This document shows positions 52,372 to 62,151 of a stretch of DNA of 64,000 bases, piece after piece. Source of the DNA: Rhynchopus euleeides (taxonomy: Eukaryota > Euglenozoa > Diplonemea > Diplonemida > Diplonemidae); NCBI GenBank assembly GCA_963210315.1, contig OY723244.1:310001-374000 (forward strand). Direction: 5' to 3'. The translations under genes and the position numbers were made by a program. Within the stretch, counting starts at the first letter, position 1. Each line of letters opens with the position of its first letter. Under the pieces are notes generated by a model, which was not told the origin of the DNA, did not search any database, and saw only the letters and a program-made list of their open reading frames with translations.

Positions 52372-55300
52372 TCAAGTGGTTCCGTCAGGCTCTGGTTCTG
52401 TTCCATTACCAGGCTCCCCTGACTGCGATTGTGAGACCTCCGTTCTGTCCGTCTCTGATTTCCCTGGTGGCCCCGTCTCCCGCTCACCATCCACCCCTTC
52501 ACCACCCGTCTGAGACAGAAAAATATCAGGGGAGGCAGGCACCGAGGGCGATATCTGTGCCGGAGGGGCACCCAACAACAAGGGAAGTTCCACAGCAGGT
52601 TCCGTGGCTGACGCCTGTATCTGAGAGCCGCTCACTACCGAGGCAGGTTCTGCACGCTGCCTCTTTGATTGCGGCCCCTTGGGCTTTGGCGTCACCCGAT
52701 CCTCCGGGAGAATGACTACAAGGGCTGAAGAAGTCGCAGCCACTGTATCAAGTTGCGGTTGGCTTTCAAACAGGTCCTTCGACTCTTCACTCGTTTCGTC
52801 ACTGCCACTCACTTCGTCTCGGTCCCTCTTCTTCTGGGCCGTATGAACAACTAATTGCCCTTGCTCAGGCTTCGGTTGCAACAAACGGGGTTGGTCCGTC
52901 CCTTGCACCCGTGCTGGGGCGTCCTGCGACTGTATTTGCAGCTGCTTGTTCTCAGACACCTCCAACGCTGACTGCAGGGACAATACCAAGTTGTTTTGTT
53001 GCACGATGAAATCCTTCTGCCGCGCCATTTCTTTCGCCATGGTCATGCCTTGGCGCAGCTGGTGCTGCACCTGCTTAACCAACATGGCCTTATCCTGATT
53101 CTGTTGTTCGTGTAGGCCCTCCTGGATCTGCATATGTTGCTCCTGCATCCCCAGTTGGTCACGGAGTGCCTTCTCATTTTGCATGCTCGCCGACACGTGA
53201 AATTCCAAAAGCATCTTATCTTGCTGTGTACCTTTCAAAGCATTCTCTGTCTGTTCAAGTAAGCGCTGTTGGGATTCTCCCTGAGACGAGTAGCTGCGGG
53301 CCTTGGACTCCACACGTTGCAGTTCCTGGGTGAGGACCGCTTTTTCGTGGGTCGCCTGTGCCCTCAACGCTTCTACCTCCGCCTCTCTTTCAACACCAAG
53401 CTCTTTCATAAAAGCCAACGCAGAGTCTTGCTTATGGAGCTGTCCCTTTAACACGGCCATCTCCTGTCGTTGTTGATTCAAACGGTCCGCTTTGGCCTGT
53501 GCCTCGTTCGCCACCTTTTCCTTCTCCTCATTCACCCTCTTTATCTCACTCTCTGCCTTTGCCAAAGCTTTCTCCTTCTCCACGACTGACCTCTCATGAT
53601 CCTCTGCTGCTCTTTTTTGCTCTGCCTCTCGCACCTCTATCGCCTCTTGGAGTTCCTTCCGGCATAGACTGACGAGCGTCTTCGTTTGCTCCTCGGTCCG
53701 ATACCTATCAAGGACTTCCGTGATTTCACTACACAAAGCAAAACGTGCTAGGGCTTCTTCTTCCACAGCATGCGCCCGCTCTGCACTTTCCTCCATTTCC
53801 AAAGTCCTGCGTTCCAAAGTCAGGTATTCCTCCCCGCGCTGCTGGGGTGGTTCCTGTGGTTCATTCAAAACAATGGCACTCTTGGGGACGGTGGCATCCT
53901 GCAGCTTTTGCATTATGTCTTCCGTGTTTCCCGTGAGCCCAGGTTGTTGTGTGGGAGATACATATACTTCTGGCGAGTTGGGCATGCTAACCTTCTCCTC
54001 CTGAGGGGCATCCTTATCACAATACACGAGGATGGTCGACTCCTTCTCAAGGAAACCCCTGAAGGCATCCATTTCCTCAGCTGTGTTGGCCACAGTCACG
54101 GTGTTGTCGTCAAACAAGGCCATGGCATCCGTGCCACAGCTGATAAAACGGTAATGGCCTCCGTGCGGGGTATTTCCTCTGTGCAGGACTGCACCCGTGA
54201 GGCGGTACCTTGTAAAGGAAGGCTTCCCTCCGTTATTTCCACTCGACATCAGCAAGTCCGTGTCAATGTTGATCGCTCGAGTCTTGCGCTCATACATGAC
54301 ACCGTTGCCAACTCTGAGTGTTTTGAAGCGCCAGAGTCGTATAAACAAGTGTGTCGGGAGAGATGTGATTTGCACCGACTTTGTCGCCCGTTGTTTGTTT
54401 GGGGCACACATTTCGCACTCGTAATTAAGCACTTCTTCAGGCATCAGGCTTTCGCAAATTCTGTCGGCCAAAGTCACACCTGTTTTCCCGGGGTTGTTGA
54501 GTGGGACTGACAGTAGGGACAACTGTTCCTCCCTCCCCGTGACCTTCTTGCAATTTTGGCATGCCATGCTTGTGAATGTCCTCACTTCAGGGATCCATGA
54601 CTGTACTGTCGGTTGGTCCATCGTCCTGAGGTGTTCATTCAGCATTCTCCATTCTGCTTCCAGTGTTGGGACAACCCCCAGACAATACGCTTCATCCGCG
54701 CAATGCTGCTCCCTTGTCTGGAACATACTGTGGATGGCTGTTTGCAACACGGACACTGAATGATCTGTGCGACTCCTGGTGTACATGGAGTACAATCCCA
54801 TGAGTATGGGGGTTAGGCCGAGTCCGTTTGAAACAAACTTGCATGCACTGCCTAGGGTAGCTGGAAGTACCGAGTGTGCGAGCATCTGGTACAGTGCTCC
54901 CAGGTAGCAAGTATTTCCCTCATTGACAACACCCCACGACAACGTATTGCTGTGCAGTACCTTCATACTTATCGTGCTCTTCCCCAAAACTGGAGGCTGT
55001 TGTGAGGGGACGGGTGGAGAGAGGGGAGGAGAGGAGGAAGAGGAAGAGGAAGACAACGGTACGGAAGGGGAGGAGGTAGAGAAGAGAGGGACAAAAGAAT
55101 CACTTTCACTCTTGCGTTGGTTCGCACTTCCAGTAGGCTTCACATCCGCCCCTTGCGGTGCGGGGTCTGTGTGGGTGTCCGAAGGGCTGATATCCACACA
55201 CTTTCCTCTCAATGGCATGTCTCGGGTTGGTTTTGCCCACACATACTCCCGTAGCTTGGGGAGAGGGTGTTTGCGATAGTGTCTGTCCACAGCAGTATCA

Positions 55301-57138
55301 AACAGGCGCTCCATTTTTGCCATTGCAGATGGAGCCACACAAAACAACCTTCGTGTAGTTCTGTACCAAGCACTACGCAATTCGTACGGCTTCCATCCCC
55401 GTCCGAGGAGGCGCCGCAAAATCAGCTCTGCTTCAACCTTGAAATCATCCAGGCTGTTGCACATACCCGCAGACCGTATCAACTGTGACACCAAAATACC
55501 CCTTCCTTGGCTTTCTGGTGCTGCACTTGTTCGACAAGTATATTTATTGGGTGTATAGGTTACCCAGTCACTCTCTTTATTGAATACTGACATACGGACA
55601 CGTGTCTTCGTGTCTTCGGGGTCATCGGCGTATCTCTGCCAACGGTTCCTACCCCCCAGAAACACACAATCGTCTTTCTGCCTTGTTGTGTCCTCAGAGG
55701 TCATCCCGTAGACCTTGTCAGGGATGTCCGCTCCAAGGGTAAAAACGTCATCAATAAATCTGAAGAACCCATTATACTCCTTTTGCTTTTTAATGGGGAG
55801 CTTATCGATATAGCGCATTTCCTTACTTGCGCAAAAAAGGTTTGCCAGGTCCGGGCTGGCATTTCCACCGGTCGGGATGCCCTTCTTCTGGTGGAGGACG
55901 AACTCGCCATTTTTGATGAAGCTGTTGGTCACAGCTAGTCTCACTAACTCTTTGACTTCATCACTGTTGTACGCAAGTGTTCTATCATCCCCCCGCCCTT
56001 CCTTCCAGCGGAAGGCCTTTTTCTTTCTTTTTTTGGCCTTCGTCTCTCGCGCCAAAAACCTGCCACCCTTCGCCGCAAACGCCTGTTCCACACACCAGGA
56101 GACACCCTCAATTACCGCCTCTTGATCCAAAGACGTGTACATAGAGGTAAAGTCTTTTGTTTTTGGCGTGGCTTTTTTTACGGTGTCGTAGTTCATTTTC
56201 ATGTACTTCGCCACCTCATCGTAACTCTCCACAACAAAAAACCGTTTGACACCACATTTCCTCCTGTGTGTTTCATCCTCATCACTCAACGTGCGGATGA
56301 CCATCTTTAGCAGCCCTGACAATTCTGTGTGTATGCCTGTTGCAATACCCACAGTTGGCTGATTCACCTTACTCTCTTTCTGTTTCTTTTTTCTCTCCAT
56401 TTTCTCCCCTTCCGTCTCATCTCTGTTATCTCCACTTAAACCAGCAATTCCCCTCAGCGTGGGGCCTTTTTCCACCGGCTTATGGATCTTCAGAGACCCA
56501 TACAAATACGGGAAACAATCTCCAATTTGCAGCTGGCGTTCATCACACTCTCTCTGCAAGCGGTTGAGAATTTGCTTCTCCGTTTCCTTTGCCGTTTCGA
56601 AAGTCCCTGTTGTTGCGCTGAGCTGTTCCCGTAGCCAATGTCTGTAAAAGTGTTTACAGATCGCCCCAAAGTCATGGGACGACTTGTCTACACTACACAA
56701 CACAACATCCTCCTGGACTTTTTTAAGCTCGGCCGTATCTATACGGTCGGCCCCCTCAACAGGTGGTAGCGCTGCAAACTCGTTTCGCAACGCTGTCAGC
56801 AAGACCTTACGGAATTCCGCTGTTTCCTCCTTCTCCCCAAAGGTTTCCACAAAATCCGAAAGAACCTCGCTTGCCTTTTCGCACCCCTGTTGCAAGTCAC
56901 CAGACAGACGATATTTCCTTCCCTTGTTCAACAACTCCCTAAAGCCCTCGGAAATCCCCGACATTGTTTGGGCCACAGTGAACAAATGCCCTGTGTGTGG
57001 CTGGTCCGGGGATCTGTACTTCTGACACGGACAGTTCTCATGCTCAGGAAGCACCCCCTCCGCTGCCAATCCTAAACTCTCTTTCGTACAGTTTTGGATG
57101 AGACAATACAGCGGCGGGCCCTGGCTCAGGGACACCAT
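52372..57138 (-). CDS. Penelope-like reverse transcriptase fused to ubiquitin-specific protease and coiled coil
   Basis: About 1,590 residues from the first in-element ATG (57138). The open frame reaches 57180 only through host bases. RT at about 90-640 of the open frame, with LLNKGRKY, YGSLKIHKP (about 228), KDFTSMYTSL motif A (about 343), KGIPTGGNASPDLANLF motif B (about 433) and FRFIDDVF motif C (about 474). These are the signatures of Penelope-type RTs (LPKIHK, LANLF, RYVDD). No GIY-YIG endonuclease was found. After a Ser/Pro linker a USP domain follows: NEGNTCYLGALYQ Cys box (about 758), CQNC and CEMC pairs, HGGHYRFIS His box (about 1009). Then about 330 residues of coiled coil (EKEKALAKAESEIKRV) and an acidic/Pro tail. 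It would reverse transcribe its own RNA, while the USP would remove ubiquitin. All catalytic residues of both enzymes appear present. Confidence 0.85.
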   Translation of the reverse strand: MVSLSQGPPLYCLIQNCTKESLGLAAEGVLPEHENCPCQKYRSPDQPHTGHLFTVAQTMSGISEGFRELLNKGRKYRLSGDLQQGCEKASEVLSDFVETFGEKEETAEFRKVLLTALRNEFAALPPVEGADRIDTAELKKVQEDVVLCSVDKSSHDFGAICKHFYRHWLREQLSATTGTFETAKETEKQILNRLQRECDERQLQIGDCFPYLYGSLKIHKPVEKGPTLRGIAGLSGDNRDETEGEKMERKKKQKESKVNQPTVGIATGIHTELSGLLKMVIRTLSDEDETHRRKCGVKRFFVVESYDEVAKYMKMNYDTVKKATPKTKDFTSMYTSLDQEAVIEGVSWCVEQAFAAKGGRFLARETKAKKRKKKAFRWKEGRGDDRTLAYNSDEVKELVRLAVTNSFIKNGEFVLHQKKGIPTGGNASPDLANLFCASKEMRYIDKLPIKKQKEYNGFFRFIDDVFTLGADIPDKVYGMTSEDTTRQKDDCVFLGGRNRWQRYADDPEDTKTRVRMSVFNKESDWVTYTPNKYTCRTSAAPESQGRGILVSQLIRSAGMCNSLDDFKVEAELILRRLLGRGWKPYELRSAWYRTTRRLFCVAPSAMAKMERLFDTAVDRHYRKHPLPKLREYVWAKPTRDMPLRGKCVDISPSDTHTDPAPQGADVKPTGSANQRKSESDSFVPLFSTSSPSVPLSSSSSSSSPPLSPPVPSQQPPVLGKSTISMKVLHSNTLSWGVVNEGNTCYLGALYQMLAHSVLPATLGSACKFVSNGLGLTPILMGLYSMYTRSRTDHSVSVLQTAIHSMFQTREQHCADEAYCLGVVPTLEAEWRMLNEHLRTMDQPTVQSWIPEVRTFTSMACQNCKKVTGREEQLSLLSVPLNNPGKTGVTLADRICESLMPEEVLNYECEMCAPNKQRATKSVQITSLPTHLFIRLWRFKTLRVGNGVMYERKTRAINIDTDLLMSSGNNGGKPSFTRYRLTGAVLHRGNTPHGGHYRFISCGTDAMALFDDNTVTVANTAEEMDAFRGFLEKESTILVYCDKDAPQEEKVSMPNSPEVYVSPTQQPGLTGNTEDIMQKLQDATVPKSAIVLNEPQEPPQQRGEEYLTLERRTLEMEESAERAHAVEEEALARFALCSEITEVLDRYRTEEQTKTLVSLCRKELQEAIEVREAEQKRAAEDHERSVVEKEKALAKAESEIKRVNEEKEKVANEAQAKADRLNQQRQEMAVLKGQLHKQDSALAFMKELGVEREAEVEALRAQATHEKAVLTQELQRVESKARSYSSQGESQQRLLEQTENALKGTQQDKMLLEFHVSASMQNEKALRDQLGMQEQHMQIQEGLHEQQNQDKAMLVKQVQHQLRQGMTMAKEMARQKDFIVQQNNLVLSLQSALEVSENKQLQIQSQDAPARVQGTDQPRLLQPKPEQGQLVVHTAQKKRDRDEVSGSDETSEESKDLFESQPQLDTVAATSSALVVILPEDRVTPKPKGPQSKRQRAEPASVVSGSQIQASATEPAVELPLLLGAPPAQISPSVPASPDIFLSQTGGEGVDGERETGPPGKSETDRTEVSQSQSGEPGNGTEPEPDGTT

Positions 57139-57820
57139 CGTATTTGCCAGCCGATCCTTATCCGGGCAAGCGGTGACCATCCAGCACTGTGGCGCTCGGT
57201 GTGCCCTTCAAGTCCCACACATGCAGTTTGCCCTCCTCGTCACCGGACACCAGACGTCCGCAGTGTGTCCACGCTGCACTGGCGTGGTGCAGGGTGCACA
57301 CCTGCTCCAAATTTGATGTCAGCCACACGCAGATGGTGCCGTCCCGAGAGCACGTTGCCAACCACGTCCCACAGACAGAGAAGGGTGTGCAACGAAGCCG
57401 GTTGATGTCGTGTGTGAAGTCCGCCACCACACCAGCGGTGATGGTGTCAAACACAGTGATGTGTCCTCCCACACCGCCAACTGCACACAGCGTCCCACAT
57501 CTCGACATTGTGATGCACCGAATGTGGTCATGCGGAGATTCGTAGACTGCGGGGGACTTGACGTTGGGCCAGCGTGGGACGAGCTTGACAGCACCCCCGT
57601 CCTCCAGACCCGTGTCGGCAACACGCTGTGCATCGTCCAGCTCCTCCTCACACCCTTCGATGTGTGCTGCCACGTTCTCAGCCTCGCGGGCTGCGTTGTT
57701 GATAGAACCCGGGAACATCTCGTTGAGCGCATCCGCCTTCAGCCCGACCACGGTCCCGCCTTCCGGAACACCGACGACACAGCTGTCACCGGTCCCCGTG
57801 TGACGCACACACACATCCAT

Positions 57821-58578
57821 GACTTTAGCGACCAGCTGCTCAGATTTTCTGGAGAATGTGGGGGTGTGTGGAGTGTGCGATGGTGATCAAGACAGGTTGC
57901 CTCAAAGCGGTGCCACAAACCAATCGAGTGAACTCCACCCCAGACGCACCAAAAGTGCTTCAACTCGTTGACCAACAAACGGGAAGGGGGCAAAGAGTAG
58001 AATGTAGAATTGATTGTTCCACGGTATTAAAATCCACAAGTGGGGGAGGGGGGGAACCTTTGTCTGTCCTGCTACGTGCGATGGTTGTTACCTTTTCGCC
58101 ACGTATTTGCAATACTAGTTGTGTCGTCGTTTCGAGCCTTCCACACTACGTCCTCCTCTCGCCGGCTCTCATCAGGTACTGAGCGAGGATCTTTGGAACC
58201 CGGGGGGATCAGTTCCCAGGCAGACACAACGAGCACTGTGCACACAACACGCAGGTACGGTTCACTTTCAGGCCAAGTAAAAGCTTGTGCTTTTCCACGT
58301 GGGCCGGAGAGGACAATTAAGCAGGTTAACAGCACAACATAGGGGGGGGGGGGTTTCTTTGTTTTTGTCCACGTGAACTTTTCATGTTTAGGCCACACCG
58401 AGCGAACTCGGAAGCTCTCCCTTGCCTTCCGAGAGAAGCCAGTGCAGTGAGAGAGGGGGTGACAGACTGCTCTGTTGCGAGGCGAGAAGGAAGAGAGTGC
58501 AGAACACAACAAATACGCAAGCAGGTGCAACACGATACCAAACACGAAGGCAGGGAACAGGGTGACGAGACACTGCAC
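57821..58578. other. Spacer between WD40 copies 6 and 7a
   Basis: 57821-57990 is the second-type 5' flank also seen at 47372. 57991-58578 is unique and holds no gene I can support. A poly-G tract lies at 58341. Confidence 0.5.
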
Positions 58579-59470
58579 TCAGGGTGAAACGGAAGACACA
58601 GCACTCACAGTGACTGAAGTTTTGTTCGTTGGTGTGAAGACCCACCTCCCGCAGGGGCTGAGGGCAACACCATCACCCACTGAGTCCACCTCCCCCAGAC
58701 ACTCACCTGTGCTGAGGCGATGGAGTGTGGTGGTGTCACTGGTAGGAGCCACCACTGCAACAACATCACCTGGCTGTGACACAGCAAGTTTGTAGGGAGA
58801 GTCCAGTCGCACAGTACGCAGGCAGCTGAGGGAGGTTGTGCACCACACCTTGAGTGATTTGTCGAAAGAGCACGACACCAGGTGCTGCTCGTCCTGAGTC
58901 AGGGCGATGTCCCTCACCCAACCAGTGTGGCCATCCAGGGTGTGTGTGTGTGTGTGAGGGTGCTGATGTCCCACACACGGATCGTCTTGTCACGTGACCC
59001 GCTGAAGATCCTCGTGCCCGACACAGCAATGCCGAGAACAGCATGTGTGTGACCCTCCAGCACTGTGGCGCTCGGCGTGCCCTTCAAGTCCCACACACAC
59101 ACTTTGCCTTTGTAGTCTCCGGACACCAGACGTCCGCAGTGTGTCCACGCTGCACAGGTCACTCTGTTGTTGTTCTGATGGTGCAGGATGCACACCTGCT
59201 CCCAAGTTGATGTCAGCCATACGCAGATGGTCCCGTCCGTGGAGCCCGTCGCCAGCCGCGTCCCACAGACAGAGAAGGGTGTGCAACGAATCCCGTCGCC
59301 GTGTGTTAAGTCCGCCACCACAGCAGCGGTGATGGTGTCGAACACAGTGATGTGTCCCTTGTAGGTACCCACAGCACACAGCGTCCCACACCTCGACAGT
59401 GTGATGCAGGACACCTTCTCGCCATGCTCAGTGGTGTAGACTGCGGGAGCCTTGATGTTGGGCCAGCGTG
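58579..59470 (-). pseudogene. WD40-repeat copy 7a, N-terminus lost, frameshifted
   Basis: Covers PRWPNIKAPAVY through all blades to VSSVSP. The THTHTL codons carry eight TG units where intact copies have seven (58941-58956), shifting frame by 2 bp. The N-terminal domain is missing. At 59470 the sequence jumps to codons of another unit (gcgaccagcact) and then the retroelement. Confidence 0.82.
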
Positions 59471-59482
59471 GCGACCAGCACT

Positions 59483-60026
59483 CTACTGTCATGTTATTGG
59501 TTTATTTCTGTGTACAGATACACACTGCTGATTCGCTTGTCGGGTGGGGGGGGGGGAAAAAAAGGGGGAAAGAACCATATCAAAAGACATAGCAAAAACG
59601 GGGGTTGGGGGAGGGGGGGGGGGGGAAATGGTTGAGAAAAAACATACATCAGGGGTGGGGGCGTTCTGTTATGGTTTTTGTTTCATTCGTGTGTTCGTTC
59701 TGAAGACAAGATAATGGAAACAAAAGGGAAAACAGGCATGCCCCTCACCACTCAGCGTATCTGCAGAGCCATGTGCACGTACGTACACTCTGGGTACACA
59801 TCGCCGCTCTGCCTTGGGAACAGAGAATGGGGTTTAACACGCTGAACTCCTTTGTGTAAACACCATTGGGTAGGCGGTCACATTCTCAGGTTCCGGGGGG
59901 AGGGGGGGGGGGAAATTCGTTTTAGAAAACAAAATATTCATCACGTTCCGTCACGTCCGTCAGCATACACACTCACCTCACACATTCGTATACACTAAAC
60001 GCTTCATCTCTTGTTCAAGCCTTCAT
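59483..60026 (-). mobile_element. Penelope-like element, 544-bp truncated copy
   Basis: Same 3' end and UTR, truncated seven bases further 5' than the copy at 1613. 12-bp duplication gcgaccagcact at 59471-59482 and 60027-60038. The insertion point is again right after CCAGCACT of the SATVLEGH codons. Confidence 0.88.
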
Positions 60027-61303
60027 GCGACCAGCACTGTGGCGCTCGGTGTGCCCTTCAAGTCCCACACACGCAGTTTGGCATTGGAGTCTCCCGACAC
60101 GAGACGTCCGCAGTGTGTCCACGCTGCACAGGTCACCCTGATGTTGTAGTCTGATGGCGTAGTCTGATGGTGTAGTCTGCACACCTGCTCCCAGGTTGAT
60201 GTTAGCCACACGCAGATGGTGCCGTCCTTGGATCCCGTCGCCAACCACGTCCCACAGACTGAGAAGGGTGTGCAAAGAATCACCTCGTTGCCGTGTGTTA
60301 AGTCCGCCACCACATCAGCGGTGATGGTGTCAAACACAGTGATGTGTCCGTTGTCGTAGTAACCCACAGCACACAGCGTCCCACACCTCGACAGTGTGAT
60401 GCGGCATATGCTCTCCCCATGCCGACTCGAGTAGACTGCGGGAGCCTTGACGATGGGCCAGCGTGGGACGAGCTTGACAGCACCCCCGTCCTCCAGACCC
60501 GTGTCGGCAACACGCTGTGCATCGTCCAGCTCCTCCTCACACCCTTCGATGTGTGCTGCCACGTTCTCAGCCTCACGGGCTGCGTTGTTGATAGAACCCG
60601 GGAACATCTCGTTGAGCGCATCCGCCTTCAGCCCGACCACGGTCCCGCCTTCTGGAACACCGACGACACAGCTGTCACCGGTCCCGGCATGACGGACAGT
60701 CACATCCACGGTGGGGCCGTCCATGCCTGTGGTGGGGGTGGTTGGGAGGTGGTGAGGTGTCTGTCGGGTCGCAAGCTTGCACTGAGCTTCGACCGTTTCC
60801 ACAGTTGGGCTGCGCAAGAACCCTCAAAAGACGACAGCTCCTTCCCAGGAACAGCAAGTCTGGGGGTCTTCGCTGGTCGTTATGCTTCGTTACTCTTCGC
60901 AGTTTTCACCTAGTCTCCTGAGGAAATGCACCAAAATGCACTGACGACCACCCCGTAGCGAAGACCCCCTCTGATGACACTCCAACTGCACTGTCAGGCT
61001 GGCGCTTCCCCACACGGAAACACACACGAAACCTGTTCCTTGCAGTGTGTGTGCCATACTCTTGCTGCTGGGTTCGACACCTGCGGGCTCTGTGGGGTTG
61101 GTGGCGAGCACCTTCTCCACGACTGGGCCCCCCTCCGCCGCGATGCCCCCCTCCAGGGACCCACCCACAGCACCCGGGGTCGCAGGTGATTGCACCGGGC
61201 AGGCCGTGACGCGACGCCGCTTCGACGCGCTCTGTGGGGGAGTGCCCGGCTCCGCTGCGGGGGGCGTCACGCACCTCCCCTTCTCCGTGCCGCTCCCAGG
61301 CAT
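60027..61303 (-). pseudogene. WD40-repeat copy 7b, 5' half with exon 1
   Basis: Exon 1 is 61303-61060 (MPGSGTEKGRCVTPP, 244 nt, phase 1) and the donor is GTATGG. The intron of about 333 bp carries a 108-bp MITE. Exon 2 runs from 60726 (SMDGPTVDVTV) through the first repeats to SATVL, where the retroelement ends it. The later repeats and C-terminus are missing. The part present is open and nearly the same as copy 8. Confidence 0.8.
60862..60969. mobile_element. 108-bp MITE in WD40 intron, TCT duplication
   Basis: GGGGGTCTTCGCT termini, TCT at 60859-60861 and 60970-60972. Same site as 63436, so it was inserted before the unit duplicated. Confidence 0.85.
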
Positions 61304-62151
61304 GGTGCCGGGAGGAGGCTGTGTGGGAGGTGGTGTGCGCGTGGGGTGGTGTACCCCACACGCCCTGCTGCGGTGGTGGTGCTGTTCGGCTCTGGACCAC
61401 AACCCCCCCTGCTGTTGACCTAAACAGGCCGCCTCCGGGCGAGGGTGGGGTGGTGAATCAGGCACGGAACAGAGCAGAGGTCAAATCGTGATGTGTTGCG
61501 AGGCTCGCAAGCAAGACTGTGCACAAGAACATGCCAACACACAAGGCAGGGAACAGGCTCCGAGGTTCCGAGGCACAAAACATCCAGCACCCTGTGGAGG
61601 AGGGGGGCTGAGGGAGAGGGGAGGGGGCAAGGCTCGCCACGATGCTGGTGTGGGTGTGGCGGTCTGCTGGAAACACGATGGGGCCTTAGCTCAGAAGTGC
61701 AGCAGAGTGAGCCGCCTCACACAACAGGGGACAACCTGGCACAGTTCGACACACAGCGAAGGGCCCCTGTGAATCAGCACTGGTCTCAGGTGTGCATTGC
61801 AAGGGTGGAGAGGGGGGCCTCGTGAGGGGGGGAGGGGGTGTGGGGCAGTCTGCAGAGAGCGCACTGCGTCAATCCTTCTGCCCCCTTCCCCTCTCAGATG
61901 CAAACACGTCAGCTGCCTCCAAACAGAGAAGAGAAGGGCAGGTGGTGCTGTGTTGCGAGGCAAGGAAGCAGCACGGTGGGGCCCTTCGCTGTGTGCCACT
62001 GTGTGTCAAACTGTGTCACTCTGCAGCAAGTTTGGGAGGTGGTTCACGTTGACTCCCTTCTCTGCATATCGGGGCGAAGTCCCCACACAAACACACAACA
62101 TCGCAACACAGAACTGGCAGAAGGCAACGCAAACAGGGTCTGATGCTGCAC
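61304..62151. other. Spacer between WD40 copies 7b and 8
   Basis: 5' flank of copy 7b and 3' flank of copy 8. The 61850-62150 part is loosely similar to 3190-3366 (gggcagtctgcagagag). No gene or RNA recognised. Confidence 0.5.

Larger units (their letters stand above)
51781..57172 (-). mobile_element. Penelope-like RT-USP element, longest copy
   Basis: 5.4 kb. The 3' end is at 51781. The flanks gtgacccaccagcact (51765-51780) and gtgaccatccagcact (57173-57188) are an imperfect duplication with two mismatches. The ORF runs to the 5' border, so a few 5' codons or the leader may be missing. A TTAA site in the UTR near 52131 is the unoccupied equivalent of the piggyBac-like insertion. Confidence 0.9.
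51282..57820 (-). pseudogene. WD40-repeat gene copy 6, split by a 5.4-kb retroelement
   Basis: N-terminal part 57820-57189 (MDVCVRHTGTG to LKGTPSATVL) and C-terminal part 51764-51282 (GHSDTAVSIAVSGTRIF to VSSVSP). The break is at the SATVLEGH codons, the same place as in copy 1. Both flanking parts are otherwise open, so the element insertion is the main lesion. The blade SGS is altered to TGSVLSSSWDKSMHVWD, as in copy 5. Confidence 0.82.

Noticed and set aside
54923..55279. Plus-strand 118-codon frame in the USP gene (also at 46065)
   Set aside because: Antisense to the Ser-rich linker of the USP ORF, and duplicated only because the element is duplicated.
51781..57172. Integrated virus as origin of the USP-coiled coil protein
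   Set aside because: Variable 5' truncation, shared 3' end and target duplications point to a retroelement. No capsid or other viral gene seen.
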